The translations under genes and the position numbers were made by a program. This document shows positions 46,146-58,139 of a stretch of 64,000 nt of DNA, piece after piece. The DNA is taken from assembly GCA_001600175.1 (NCBI GenBank), contig BCJC01000006.1:325968-389967 (forward strand). Direction: 5' to 3'. The first letter of the stretch is position 1; each line of letters starts with the position of its first letter. The stretch comes from Erythrobasidium yunnanense. Lineage: Eukaryota > Basidiomycota > Cystobasidiomycetes > Erythrobasidiales > Erythrobasidiaceae. The notes under the pieces are model-generated. The model was not told where the DNA came from and did no database searches. It saw only the letters and a list, made by a program, of their open reading frames with translations.

Positions 46146-47401
46146 ATGGAGCATGACCCTGTAGCTGGTCCATCCACGTCGTACACTTCTCGCTCATCAC
46201 CCAGCAAACCTGTGCTCAACGAATCCTGGACCCCAGTCGAAACGCTGCCAGACGCTGATGATTCAGACTATGAGCAAGACGAAGAAGTGCGCCGGCCTGT
46301 CATATAGCAAGTCAATGATGCAAGACTGAAAGCAATGCATTTGGCTGTCGCAAAGTCCAGGTCGAATATGTTACGCTGGACTTCGGATCTGATCTACCAT
46401 CGGAAATCTTGTCGCAGCTAGAGACGTTCCAGCTTGCAGTGAGCCCAAGAAGCTGTATACTAAAGCTCTGTATGCTGAAGGATGCAGTAGAGCCTCAACT
46501 CGAAGCAACCGTGGGCGAGATTAGGCGACAACTTCTTGCGAGGAGTGCATGAACGGACGCTAGGCAGTGATGTCTTATTCATATCTCGATCCCGTAAGCT
46601 CATACACCCCCCTCACACAAACGCTAGTCTACTTACCCTTCCTCTTTTCCAGCGGACCCGGATACAGGCAAACCTACCCTTCTCGAACCCCTCACCACAT
46701 CTTCCTCCCGCATCAGATTCGAGAAAGTGATTCTAACACCTAAGACTTCCACCAACTCTTCCTCAAATCCAGCAGTCGAAAGGCCCTCTGCTTCTGCGTT
46801 CTTAGCCCCGCCCAAAAGAGGTGTGAGAGGTGGATCGGGCTATAAAGCAGGTGGAGGACCGGGTGGAGGTGCGAATAGAGGGAAGAAGAACGCTGCTGCA
46901 ATAACGAACGCGAATGCGAACACAGCGCCTGTCGCACGGAGGAAAAGAGGACAGAAGGATGTAATTCAGGAAGAAGAGGTGGAGGAAGAGCAGGAAGAAG
47001 AGGGTGTTTTAGAAGAGCAAGATGGAGAGGCGGACTATAAAGAGGCTACGCCCGATGCGCCGTCCACAAGTACTCGGAAGACGCGTACCAAGAAAGCCAA
47101 AGAAGCGCCTGCTACACCATCTAGCGAAGGACGGAAGACACGAAGTCGGGGAGCAGCAGCAGCCGGCTCATCAACATCAACAGCTGCTCTACCTCCTTTG
47201 CCGCCCCCAGAAGTAGCTGCCCGGCTAGCGCCAGCGCAAGATGGGACAAATATGGACGCACCACCGCTAGACGAAGAAGGGATCAGTCAGTTCTTACGAG
47301 AACAAGATATAGACATGGCCAATAGCGATGAGGTGCAACCTAGTACATCGACGGCATTTGTAGGTCTACCAGAAGCGTTTCCGGACATTGAGGAGTTCTA
47401 G
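46146..47401 (+). CDS. TFIIIC subunit (tau55/Sfc7-like, GTF3C6 domain)
   Basis: Exons 46146-46298, 46361-46438, 46491-46593 and 46653-47401 give 360 residues. The core is YVTLDFGSDLP, a variant loop, ARLGDNFLRGVHE, LGSDVLFISR and, after the last intron, SRIRFEKVIL. This is the TFIIIC_sub6 beta-barrel, the triple-barrel partner of tau95 in the RNA polymerase III factor that binds tRNA gene A boxes. The C-terminal 220 residues are low-complexity: a G-rich stretch, a run of glutamates, K/R-rich (STRKTRTKKAK) and a Pro/Ala-rich end. The third exon begins directly after a TAG acceptor (46491), which is needed to avoid a stop. The domain assignment is strong for strand order but the loop is diverged. 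Confidence 0.75.
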
Positions 47402-47916
47402 TGGTACACCTGATTCGTGGGTCCAAGGCGTGGTGTTCTCAGCAGTATACGTGGCAATGTCAGGATTAGTGCAAGGGCAAAAGAACGAAAACATTCTTAT
47501 AGGCCTTTTTGCTGATCGTTGTGCAATTTCTTTTGATTGCCCCCATTTTCTATAATTCGCTAGTTCTCGCTATGTAGGATACACAGAATATAACAGTGAT
47601 TGCACCAGTAATCCCTCCTGAAATGCCCGATACAGATCTCCCAAAACCCAAGTACTGCTTGACAATGAACCAAGATGTAGCACCGGTTGCCCCAAGATGA
47701 ATATCAAACGGAGTAAAAAGGAAGAAGAATAGAATGAAAAGAAGGATAAAATGGTCTATGCATGAGAAAAGCAAACTACGGAACGTGCATGACGAAAGAT
47801 GCGTAAAAAAGAAGGAAAGAAGACGAAAGAGAACTCTATATAACGATGCGGAAGCTGAGGAAAGGTGGTTGCGCCAAGAGTAGACGAGAATCGAATCCCA
47901 GATCGGATCCGAGTGT
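47402..47916. other. Convergent intergenic region
   Basis: 515 bp between two stop codons. A/T-richer than its surroundings with poly-A-like runs near 47700-47760. No gene supported. Confidence 0.4.
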
Positions 47917-50233
47917 TCAAGACGTGTAAGTCGCCCGTCTATATAATCTGGGCCGCAGTTTCGGCGATGAAGGCGCTTCGCCAGTGCTGACTCCGTTGTT
48001 GTAGTATGCATGTAGGTCTTTTTCCTTCTTCTGGCTCATCGAAGGCAGGGTGAGCTCCATATGCGAAGCTGGGGACGGTGTCCTAAGATCCGACGACGAG
48101 TCTGAAGACGAGCCATCGCTCGACGAGTGGATCAAGCCTGGCATGGTCGAGCTATCGCTGCCACTACCACTCATAGGACTAGCTCGGCCAGAGGCGGATC
48201 TCGACCTTGAGTGAGAGTGATTGCGTGACGCTTTTGAAGATGCAACTTGCGCGAAGTAGTCTTTTGGCATCGCATTCGGACCCGTACTGGAAGCAGGCGC
48301 AGTATTCTGCGTAGTCCCCGCTACACCTGAAGCTGAAGCCGCAGCGGAAGGAGGTGACCTAGATCTTCTCGTGGTGTATCTCGGCATTGCCGTTCCAGCA
48401 GCTGACGTGCCAGTCGACGCGCTCCTATGGTATGCCGGTCTTGTAGATTTCGTAGAGGGGGGAGAGGGCGGAGGAGAAGTGACTATTGAAGTGATGGGCT
48501 GGAGTACCTCCGAAGCGGGTTTCAGAGTCGGTCTATTCCGGTTCACAGCTTGAATAGCAGCTATTTGTTCTGCTGAGAAGGGCGCGACATAGACTGCTGC
48601 TGGCGGCAGTCGTTGCGGCTTGTTCTCATCGTCTTGCGCTTCATTTGGACAGGAAGTGGTGTCATCGTCACCTGGCTCTTCAAGCTCTTCGTCCAGATCT
48701 AGAAACTCGATATCGTCTCCGTCCGGCGTAGTTGGGAGGGCCTTGTTTCGCGAAGCGGAGGAGGAGCTTGATTGGGCAGAGGGTGATGCGGATCGTTTGT
48801 CGTCTGTCATATCGTCGTCGGACGAGCCTGAGCCTTGCGCTCCTCGCGGTCCTGCTTTAGAGCGACGCATCCATGCTGTCAACGAAGGAGGGCGTCATCA
48901 GCAGGCCATTCCGAAGAGAAAGCAGCAAAACGAGAAGAAGCTTACCATTCCATACTACGAACTTCTTCATACGTAGCGGAGCATCACTGGCTTTGGTGCC
49001 GAGCGACTTGCGGAGAACAGCGAGCAGCTGTGCTTTGAGGACTGATTGCGGGATAGCTGGAGGTTTAGGTGCTTCGATGATAGGTAAAGAAGGTAGTGGA
49101 ACGGAGGAGTGTCGAGGCGAGCGAGGAGATTGTTCTTCTTCTTGTTGTAGACTTTCGGTGGAAGTAGTGAGGTTGAGCTCGGCGACCATGATTGGCGGCG
49201 CTGAGCCGCCTCTGGAACGTTGTGCGATAAGGACAGGCTGTAGGGATCCTTGTTCTGCTTCCTTCTCCGCCTCGTCTAGAGAAAGTTGTACGGAATGCAT
49301 CTGGACCTGACTATCCATCGAGCTCTGTTCGCTTGGGACGACGTTCGCGTTTATGCGACACGACTGTGCGAATCTCCTCTCGATACTGCTCGATGCAGTC
49401 CATGATCTGTGATCTGTATCTTGGCCCGTCCACATCCACTCCTCTGGCATCATCCTCGACTCTCTGCTCAGTTCGCTCGTCGCGTTCTTCAACCACGCAG
49501 GGGCGCGCAGGATATGCTGGATATCAGCAGCTCCATCCGTTCCTACTAATGGTAGACCCGGCGGCCTTAGAAGGAGGAAAGATCGTATCCTGTGCGAAAG
49601 CTTCCTCTTCTTCAAGCGGTCAACGACGACCGTGGAATCTTGTAGAGAGCGCTTGGTGCCGGATGCAGTGGAGGATGTACTGGAAGATGAGCCTGATCCA
49701 TTCGACTCTGCACCGTCTGAAGATGTCCCATCGCAGATGTCGAGAAGGAGCATTGAATTTGCCAGGGCCGGGTTTGCGGCGGCGGCATTGTCGTTCCTCA
49801 GATAGGCATTGAGAGGCTCCAGCTGCAGTTCAAGCTGCTCATCGCTATCGAAGCTGAACTTTCTACCACTTTCCGTAGACTCAGGCGGGAGAAGGACGAG
49901 GTGCTGAATCAGAGTAGACGGAGATGAGGGAGATGAATCCCCATCCTCGCTGTCGAATGATTTCCTCTTCCTGACGTTGACGTTGCCATGGCTATAAGAG
50001 CTGTCATTGCTGCTGTCTTGATTTGTCATGCTTGCTCTACAGTCGTTGTCCGCTTTCGCGATCCTGCTTCGATGGGCTGGCCCGCCTTGATCGTGGGCAG
50101 TTTGGCTGAGCTTGAGATCAGAGATGGATCTGTTTGGAGTGCAGGCATGCAGCGACTGTCGTTTCTTCTTGTCTTGCTTCAACTCCCTCCACTCCAAGCT
50201 CTCGATATGAGCAGCAGCCAACCCTGCAGACAT
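47917..50233 (-). CDS. Large low-complexity protein, unknown function
   Basis: Exons 48946-50233 and 47917-48875 give 748 residues from the ATG at 50233 (MSAGLAAAHIE). Not recognised. It is rich in S, P, E and D through most of its length. More ordered-looking parts are SLQDSTVVVDRLKKRKLSHR, a Leu-rich LRSFLLLRPPGLPLVG-like stretch near residue 210-230, QSVLKAQLLAVLRKSLGTK before the intron and VYVAPFSAEQIAAIQAVNR after it. KKRK patches suggest a nuclear protein; the C-terminus is RS-rich. A regulatory or scaffold role is possible but unproved. It has one intron, unlike most long genes here. Confidence 0.6.
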
Positions 50234-50956
50234 CGCTTGGGACCGACGAGCGAGCTGGCTGACTGTGGCAGAGAAATTTGGGCGAAATGTATCGAGCAAC
50301 CTCAAAGGGAGCTGCAACTTATATCGTGATATATCGAATCAATCAGAATCTACAACATCCTCCTTCCTCGTCGTTTCCTGCTCGCTGGTCTCGCTGCTCT
50401 GGCTGGCTGATGCCGCTCTCTGATTGGCTCATTTGCTTACGCCTAGCTTGCCGCTTGCCCCTAATTTCCGATTGTGATTCGATCTAGACGGCCACTAGGT
50501 GATCGGTGGCGTCAGCTTACTTCCTTAGCGAGCAATCCTCGGCAAACTGCCCCGGCATCTCCAAAGCAATGACATGCCTCGTCCTTATCACTTCATCAGT
50601 CAAAGGACGCGACGCGACTTTATCAGCAAGCAACAAATTAAACAAGGCGCACAGAGTCGTTCAGCCAACAATGAATGGCAAAGGCAAGCAATGCGAAACC
50701 AGAGCACTTCCGAGAGTATTCCCTGGAGCTTTTTCTCTGACTCAATGCCTTCTTTACAATCATCCAATCATGTGCATTATTGGTGCTACTTATGACCAGA
50801 GAAGTCATTCTGACTGACTATAATATAAGATTCGTTTTCTCGAGACGGTCCGTTCTGACATTTTAGGTCCTTCTAGAAGCGAGTATATGGCAGGAACTGT
50901 TTCAGAAACGGTTCAGGAGAGACACGCATCAGCAAGAGCGTCGCTTCATCCATAAT
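50234..50956. other. Intergenic
   Basis: 723 bp between the 5' end of the low-complexity protein and the 3' end of cyanase. Nothing recognised apart from short frames. Confidence 0.4.
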
Positions 50957-52044
50957 TTAACCATTTCGAGACCTACTTTTCCGTCTGAAAGGGTGCCGTA
51001 CCCCATATTCAGCTTTGCAACCCCGCCTACTGCATACGTATGGAATGCGTTCCCACTCACTCAACGTAATCACCACTCTGTCTCCCTTTTCGTGCGCTAC
51101 TTTGTCGACTTGTACATTGAAGTCCTGTTCATACCACAAGCCAAATTAGTTCCGGCCCTGTTCCCATCCTCGTCTCGGAAGCAAGGGTTGCAACTGACGA
51201 TGGCAGACATGATACCATCTCCGAACTTCTCATGGATTACCTGCCATGCCATCTTAGCTTTGCTCGCAGATGGTCGCGCAGAGTGGGCCGATTTACAGCT
51301 TTCAAAGGCTGTCCGAAGACTAGGAGCACTTCGTAGAGCCGATACATGAGCGGATCAGTAGGTGGCATGGGCCCAAGACCGCGCTGAGGCCAGACTGTCG
51401 TTCAACAATTCCAAAATCAGCTTCTCGTCCACACACCTAAGTAGCGGAAGGAAGAAAGGACGTACATCCATCTCCGAGAACTGCGTGTGTCTCGGCTGCA
51501 TCGATGCCGAGCGACTTGCACAGGTTGTCGATGTCTTTACCTTCAGGTTTAGCTTGTCCGTCTGCGCACTTTCTCATGAGCCCAGCCCAGCACTGATGTC
51601 ATAAAGATGACTCACAGAAGATAGCTGCTACCCAGACTTCGCTCCTGCGGCAGATCACGAGATAGGGGTCAGATCAGGCACACACAGCTCTTGTTGAAAC
51701 ATGAGGACAGACCTTCCCATAGCTTTCGCAATCTCTTCAAACGTCAGTCCAGACTTGGCTTTCGCTTCGAATAGCGCCTGTTTTGCACAAAGGATCAGCC
51801 GGCTTTCACTGTAAGTAAGCGATAGAAGAGGACGCACTTTGGCTACGTCGGGCAGCTGATTATATACGCCTGCATTCGGCACCTTTTGAATATGCTGTGA
51901 TTGGGACATAATGGTTGCTGAGGTGTGGAGATGCGCTTGGGGTGAGACTCGTGATAACGATGATCCGGTGATGCCTTGAAGACGACTCGTTCGCGCAAGA
52001 AGCTGCTTTGTTATAGATGTGGAGAGTCGTGGAGGAGAGAGCAT
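50957..52044 (-). CDS. Cyanate hydratase (cyanase)
   Basis: Exons 51838-52044, 51713-51777, 51616-51644, 51466-51561, 51297-51394, 51199-51240 and 50957-51124 give 234 residues. Seen: ALFEAKAKSGLTFEEIAKAM, SEVWVAAIFYGQA, the catalytic-domain PMPPTDPLMYRLYE with the active-site Arg and Glu, and VIHEKFGDGIMSAI with the Ser, then KGDRVVITL. The enzyme uses bicarbonate to turn cyanate into carbamate, giving ammonia and CO2, as a decamer. An N-terminal extension of 45 residues (MLSPPRLSTSITKQLLARTS...) precedes an internal ATG (MSQSQ) where ordinary cyanases begin; it has no acids and many S/R/T, like a mitochondrial leader. The C-terminal end is unsure: a further intron starting GTGAGT right after VVITL is possible. 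Confidence 0.88.
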
Positions 52045-52234
52045 ACTTGGATATGTTAATTGAATTGGCAAGGGCCTTATCTTGCAGATCTATTTTCTCG
52101 GCTTGTCCAGAAGTCAGCCCAAACCCTTATCATCAGTCACTCAGTCACAAGACGCGCGCTTAGGCAGACGAAATACCAAGTACTAGTCGGCTATACGAAT
52201 ACCGGACTGCACTCTGCACTGGAGAAAGCAGAAG
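52045..52234. promoter_or_regulatory. Bidirectional promoter, cyanase / Gep4
   Basis: 190 bp between divergent start codons. No TATA box evident. Confidence 0.45.
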
Positions 52235-53535
52235 ATGGGCTTTAATGCAGCAGGGACGCTGGCCGTCTTTCAAGTAATCGCACGACCACATCTCCTGCTT
52301 CCTAAACTCATCGTAAAGGGTTCGCATTACACTGTACTCGCTCCAGCATTCGGTGACTGACTTGGTAGATTGTGCGAAAGACATCCGGCAGCTCGACTTG
52401 AAGAAGCTTTCTAGTCGAGGCGTGACGGGAGTCGTCATAGACAAGGATAACTGTCTTGTATGTGTTCTCACATCTCAGAGAAAGCTTGGCTTATGGTGGA
52501 CTGTGCTTGCAGACGAAACCTCTTCGAGATGCTGTTGTTCCCGAACTGACGGTTCGTAATACTGTCCACAAAGCAAGCAGAGGATGAAAGACTGATGCAG
52601 TAACAATGTGGTTATAGGAAGCATGGCCTGCTCTCATCAAGCACTTCGGGAAGAAGAACGTCTTGATCGTTTCCAACAGCGCAGGCACGCGCGACGATGC
52701 CGGGCTTCTAAAAGTACATCCCACCCTCCTCACCCTTTATTCTCCTAGAACTTCCACTAACTGCGTGTGTGAACAGGCCGAATCCGTGTCTAGACACCTA
52801 GGCGTGCCCGTCCTCTTACATGCGGTCAAGAAACCAGGCTGTGGACAAGCTGTCCTCGCCTACTTCTCCACCCCTTCTTCTTCTTTACATCCGGATAGAA
52901 AAGGTAAAGGAAGGGCATACCCGCCTACGCCCGTCGTCGATGCTTCTCCCTCTTCATCTTCACACTCTTCTCCGCTGGACCAGAATAGGCATCAGAAGAT
53001 CCTCGTCATAGGCGATAGAGTAATGACGGACGTTCTTTTGGCAAATCGCATGAATCGGCGTATAGCACCGTCTTCGAGGGCAGATGAAAGAGCGGAAGGG
53101 ATACAAGCTATCCCAATACTCACGACGACGGTCTGGCAGATGGAAGGTCTAGGCTCGCGCATCATGCGCGCACTCGAAGGCTCTCTCCTAAAACGCGCTA
53201 TGGCATACTATACGAAGAGCCGGCTGCAGGACATCCTGAGCGAATGGAAAGACTGCATACTTGTCGAAGAAAAGATGCTGCCCGTGGAAAAGGTGATGAA
53301 ACCTATCCCTACGCCTCGAGAGCGGTTGATAGGGATATTAGCGGGTATGACGAGACCTGCGAGGGATTTCGTGGGAATAAGGAGGGAAAAAATGCGAGCT
53401 ACGATAGAAGGATTCGTGAAAGAAGCTAGACAGCAACAATTCGGATTCAGATTTCCGGAAGGTGTAAGGAGGGTTAGGTTGTTGAGGAGTACTGTAGAAG
53501 GAACGCCGAATGGGACGTTGGGATATAGGAAGTAG
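52235..53535 (+). CDS. GEP4: Mitochondrial PGP phosphatase (Gep4 family)
   Basis: Exons 52235-52312, about 52347-52457, 52513-52551, 52618-52713 and 52777-53535 give about 360 residues. Seen: MGFNAAGTL, RPHLLLPKL, then VTGVVIDKDNCLT, the HAD motif I variant of Gep4; KNVLIVSNSAG (motif II); VKKPGC (motif III lysine); and ILVIGDRVMTDVLLAN (motif IV). Gep4 removes the phosphate from phosphatidylglycerol phosphate at the matrix side of the inner membrane, a step in cardiolipin synthesis. The first intron as drawn is only 34 nt, at the short end for fungi, so that join is tentative. An S/P-rich insert sits between motifs III and IV, and a long basic tail extends beyond the yeast protein. Confidence 0.87.
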
Positions 53536-53658
53536 GCTAGAATCGCTTGGCGAAGATGATGCCTCTGTATTGACCTTCTGGCAAAGCCTGCCCTTCTCTC
53601 CGTTTGCTACAACACGTCTCGTCAGGCCCTTGCACCGCACTTCCAAACCGACGAGAGT

Positions 53659-54623
53659 TCAAGCATTCCCTCGTAATCTCCTGTTCCTCCGCTGTCGCGC
53701 TTCAGGCACAGGTTCTTTGTGCTCTGCGACCCCATTCACTTGCACTCCTCCATTACGACTTGAACTACTACTGCCTGCCTTCTTGGAGGCTCGCATCGCC
53801 GATAGCCTCTTCTTCAGCGAATCGACACGCTCGTCTGCTTCTTGTTGTTCGCGTTCCTCGCTGTGGGTTTATTGATCATTAGCTTCCATGTGAAGTCTTT
53901 ACAAGTGGAATTGACGCACGTCTCTATACGCTCCATGAGCTCTTCTCTTTCTTCTCTATCCCTGCGCTCCTCTTCCGTCTCTTTCGGCTCATCGTTCTCT
54001 TCCTCTTCTTCTTCTGCATCGTTCTGTTCTTCATTCCCTTCTTCGCCATCATCTCCATTTGTATACAGTACTTCTCCCGCAGAGATAGTCGCAGAAGCGT
54101 ATGTCGAAGCATTTGCGCCAGACGGAATTGCAGAAGTAGAAGCTTGTGGTTGTTCTTCTGCTAATGTAGCTTCGAACGCTGCCCATTCGGGATCCTCTTC
54201 TTCATTCTCTTGCGCAGGCATATCTTGGTCATTAGGCGCATCTGCAGGATTGTCGAAGAAGCCAGGAGGGAGGGAGGATGTAGAAGGAGTAGCTTCATTT
54301 GACGTAGCAGACTCGTCTATCCGGACGCGCTTCTGTCTATCCTGTTGTCCATCTTGATCCATCTCTTCATCCTCATTCGCACTGGCGGCTCTCTTTCCAT
54401 TCGACAAACTCTGCGTAGCCTGTACTTCTTGAGCATCCTTCTCCTTCTTTACATTACTTCTGTGCACTTTGCTCGTGAGATGACTTGGCCAGAGCACTTC
54501 GGATTTTATGGCCAGAGAGCATAACGAACAGCTCAAGGACCCGCTGTTGTTGTATCGCGCATAAGGGTGTTCTATCCGTTTGGAAGCGGCGCGCTCTTTC
54601 ATCAAACGACGTAGGTCGGCCAT
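53659..54623 (-). CDS. ZNF830/CCDC16-like zinc-finger protein
   Basis: Exons 53920-54623 and 53659-53860 give 301 residues. It begins MADLRRLMKERAASKRIEHP followed by YARYNNSGSLSCSLC and IKSEVLWPSHLTSKVHRSN, a U1-like C2H2 finger typical of ZNF830. A long acidic disordered middle follows (GFFDNPADAP; runs of E) and a C-terminal coiled coil across the intron (EEREQQEADERVDSLKKRLSAM). Human ZNF830 and plant relatives act in pre-mRNA splicing complexes and genome stability in the nucleus. The finger and the C-terminal helix match the family at both ends; the middle is expected to vary. Confidence 0.85.
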
Positions 54624-55185
54624 GTTTGCGAGAGTTTGAGCAAGGTGAAAGAAGCAAGGGTCTGATGGAACTCGACATGAACGCATCAAGGTATACGACA
54701 CAGCTTACAATATTCACATCTACAGTAGTGACCAACATCAATCAAAGTGTAGTGCACAACGACTCAGCTTCCTTGCAGCTCCTTGCGATGACCCTCGAAT
54801 GCTGGAGTCTCGCGCTAACACCAGCTGGCATTCTGCTAGCTTAAGATAACGGAATGAAGCAATGCAATGCAGTGACAACAACAACATCAAGTAGTGTCAA
54901 GAAGCTCAACCTTCCTTGATCATGCAATGCAATGCTGTCCAACTTAGCGCAAAGAATGCACGGCCCTGCACCGAGCTTGCTATTCCTAGCGCCATCCTCA
55001 TGACGCAGATTCATCCCTTAGTGCTGTTTTGATCAGTGGACTAGCGCATGCAATGCATGGCGGTGTGCTTTGGGTCTCTCTGCTTCTTCAGCTTAACGTT
55101 CTCAAAGCTGCACCTTCTCTTCCTTTCCTCACATTACAATACCTTGAGTCTACCTTCGATCCAGTCGCATATCTTACATCTCATC
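54624..55185. other. Divergent intergenic region before the secreted-protein cluster
   Basis: 562 bp. A CAATGCAATG-type repeated pentamer (GCAATGCAATGCAGTG near 54858, CATGCAATGCAATGC near 54921, GCATGCAATGCATGG near 55048) occurs three times upstream of the first cluster gene. Significance unknown. Confidence 0.45.
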
Positions 55186-55696
55186 ATGCTATTCACAAAG
55201 TCTATCCTCCTCCCGCTCTTCGCATTGGCTGCTACATCGTTCGCTGCGCCAATCCAGTCTACTGAGCAGGAAGTCCGAGCACCTCATCGTGAGTCTCCTT
55301 GATTCGTTTACTCCCTCCGGCCTTTGCTCATGTTCCGAGTTCGCAGCCTTCCAAATCGCTTCACCAGCAGACGGAGCAACCGTCTCCTCTGCGTTCACAG
55401 TGAAAATGCTCGACGGCAATCAGTCAGACGAATACTACGCCCAAGCCTCGCTCAAAGACACCTCGACCGGAAAAGAGACTGCCGTCGTATCGCGAAGGAG
55501 ATTCGATGGCTATGTAGTGGAAGCGCAGGTCGATGCTAGCGCATTCGCAGCGGGCTCGTATCGTAAGTAGTAGAGCATGACCTGACAGAAAGAGAGGACA
55601 CTGCTGATCTTCCAATGTGCAGAGCTCATCGCCAGAGAAAGCAACGAGGCTGGAGAAATCGTCGAGACCCTTACCCAAGCCCTCACTATCTCTTAG
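55186..55696 (+). CDS. Small secreted protein, cluster member A
   Basis: Exons 55186-55288, 55347-55562 and 55623-55696 give 130 residues. Signal peptide MLFTKSILLPLFALAATSFA ends before APIQS; a conserved VRAPH lies at the first intron. The mature domain runs FQIASPADGATVSS, DEYYAQASL, FDGYVVEAQV and LIARESNEAG, alternating polar and hydrophobic residues as in a beta sandwich; no cysteines. The SPxxGATV start recalls the Kre9/Knh1-type N-terminal module of fungal wall proteins but the match is weak. Both introns are phase 1. It is the first of five tandem relatives; role unknown. Confidence 0.8.
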
Positions 55697-56200
55697 GCCA
55701 CTCATTCACACCAAAAACAGAATAAGCGAAGCCTAGAAGCAACAATAATGACCTGGTCTCTCGGAATCTTATCTATGTAGCAATGCGACCTGTCTCTTTC
55801 TATGTGTAACGCTAGAGTGCGCCTTAGTCCAAGTCGATGAAATCATCAAAGTAAGATATCGCTAATCTGTTCTTGATGCGGTTCATCCATCATCTCAGAC
55901 TAGCTGAAGTCCGTGCCTTCGCGTCTTTCCGACTGACTGCCCACAATATCGAAAGGCACAGGTCTTTGCCTTGGCACACGTTTGTTACGTTGAGGACACA
56001 CGAATTATACTTCGATACATCAATGCTGACCGAACGAGCGAGCCGACTCCTAACTTCCATAAATCTCCCATCCTCGCAAAGCAACACGGTGGCCTCATGC
56101 AAGACGCAAATGCTATCAACTTATACCACGGCTAATGATAGGTCCTCGGTCTTTCTTTCAGGTTCTTCCATTTCCCTGCCGAAGGCCGCGCACAGCTTTT

Positions 56201-56214
56201 GACATAAAAAGCAG
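56201..56214 (+). promoter_or_regulatory. Shared 14-mer upstream of member B
   Basis: GACATAAAAAGCAG, 406 bp upstream of the member B start. The identical 14-mer occurs at 59292-59305, 381 bp upstream of member D. Function unknown. Confidence 0.35.
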
Positions 56215-56503
56215 TTGGAGGCCTCTGACAAGGCGTAATATTGAGCTACATAATCCACAATTTCACAGCCAGTAAACACACGATCAGGGATGTTTTCTGA
56301 ACACCATAAAGCTCATTAAGCAGTGCACAGACGTATGGGACCACTAGCGAGCAAGGCGGCCGTACGGCCTCATCCACCACACCGAACGTGATTGCTATTC
56401 CAGTCCTTCCCTTTCTATGTAAAGAAGACTACTTCAGCCGTCCCAGAAGCTGTTTATATCGAGCTGGTGAGGCTGACCGAACAGGGCGGTGCCTCGTCGT
56501 GCC

Positions 56504-56510
56504 TATATAA
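56504..56510 (+). promoter_or_regulatory. TATA box of member B
   Basis: TATATAA inside GCCTATATAATG, 110 bp before the ATG, followed by a pyrimidine-rich leader (TCCTTTCTTCTCTTTCTT). The related GCCTATAGAATC occurs at the same distance before member D. Confidence 0.6.
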
Positions 56511-56619
56511 TGCACTTCGAAAGACTGCTATCCTTTCTTCTCTTTCTTGATCACCCAGCTAATCCAAGCTTCCTACATCTACTCACAACCTTCCTAAAAC
56601 AACAACCCTAGAATCAACC

Positions 56620-57139
56620 ATGCTCTTCACTAAATCCATCGTAGCCTCCCTGTTGGCTCTCACTGCTTCCGCTCTGGCTGCACCTGTCCAGTCCAATGAG
56701 CACGATGCTAGAGCTCCTCATCGTAAGCTTTCCTCCGTGAATTTGCTGCTTCCGGCCTTTTTTCGCTCACACAGCGATCCTTTTCCAGCCTTCGAGCTCT
56801 TGAAGCCTACAAACGGAGCCACGGTGTCTCGTCATCTGGAGTTTGAGGCTATTGATGGCGAGCAATTCAGCCAGTTTTACGTTGAAGCCGTTCTCAAAGA
56901 CAAGCACACCGGCAAGGAACACACGATTGTCAAGAAGACCAAGTACAACGACTACACAGTTGAGAAGAACGTTACTCTACATCACGACATCAAGAAGGGT
57001 GCCTATGGTGAGTTTCCTGCTTCGGAGTGTCGCAAAGCATAGCTTACGGTGCCTTTCTTCCACAGAACTCATCGCTACCGAGACTGATTCTGCTGGACAA
57101 GTCACTGGCACTATCACCCAGCTGCTCAACGTAGATTAG
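56620..57139 (+). CDS. Small secreted protein, cluster member B
   Basis: Exons 56620-56722, 56789-57007 and 57066-57139 give 131 residues. Signal peptide MLFTKSIVASLLALTASALA, then APVQSNEHDARAPH at the first intron. The domain reads FELLKPTNGATVS, FYVEAVLKDKHTGKE, YNDYTVEKNV, KKGAY then ELIATETDSAGQV. More basic than the other members (many Lys). Exon 1 and exon 3 lengths are identical to member A, and both introns are phase 1. Closest in sequence to member D by eye (GATVS, KKGxY, ETD-x-x-G). Confidence 0.8.
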
Positions 57140-58139
57140 ATCCCTTAGTCTACAGCAACACAAGCCCCACCCTCTAATCTAGCTAGCCAATGTAGCATTT
57201 TCCTTGCACTATCTCATTCACGCATGTAACGCTAGAAAGCATCTATCTTATCATTATAATTAGCAAAGGACTCTCATCGATGCAATTTCATCCTTCAGTT
57301 TCCATACCTCACATTGCGTCCAGCCAGTTCACCCTTGCGCTCCCCTCGATTGTCTTTCACCTGCGACGGTCGAGAGCTTGCAGAGATACATTGCATCGCA
57401 TTACTTCAAGGAGCAGATCGCAAATGTGCTCGTCTGCTTTTCTCCCTTCGCGAGGTATCGACATCAAGACCTCTCTGTGATCGGCAGGCGCAATGCAGGC
57501 GCTACACACGAATACGCAAGCTTAAGCCTCTGCAACTGTCATGACGGCATACTTGCATACCCACCTACGCTATACGCTATGCTGACCTACAGAACTTGAG
57601 ACTTGAAGATCTACGGAAGCTTGAGCGAAGATGCGCAACAACAATGAGAGATGTGCTCTTCAATAATCTCAAGCCTGTCCAGAACCTTTATGACAGGACG
57701 AAGACTGCCGCGTCCGTCGCTAGACTAGACCACCCACCTTCCCACACGACAGGCTGCATATGGAAAGATCTCCGGACTCGCTTCTTACTCTCCTCTTGTA
57801 ATGCTGAAGTCTCTGATGGGGACCGCAGCATCCGACACCGTCTGGGACGCTGCCGGGCTTCACATCAGATAGTATATCCTGCTCATGCCCATTGCTCACT
57901 CGGCCATACATGCTGACTCCGTCGATATTCTCGTCGAGAAGTACGCTTGCATGGCGCTGACGCAGGGTGTTTGCTTGTTTGGCACGTCGCGTCAGGCGGT
58001 GGTTCGGGCGAGGTAGCTCTATTGTTGGCTGTGTTCTACTTCGCCTATTTCATGAGCAGCATTCTCCCCTACTTCTCTCTCTTCTCTTCATACCACTCCT
58101 CCTTCCGTCACCACCCGCATCCTTCTTCAACAGTAAAAC
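57140..58139. other. Spacer between members B and C
   Basis: 1 kb without a supported gene. I looked for a decayed cluster copy (MLFTK-type start, GATV, RAPH) and saw none. Confidence 0.4.
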
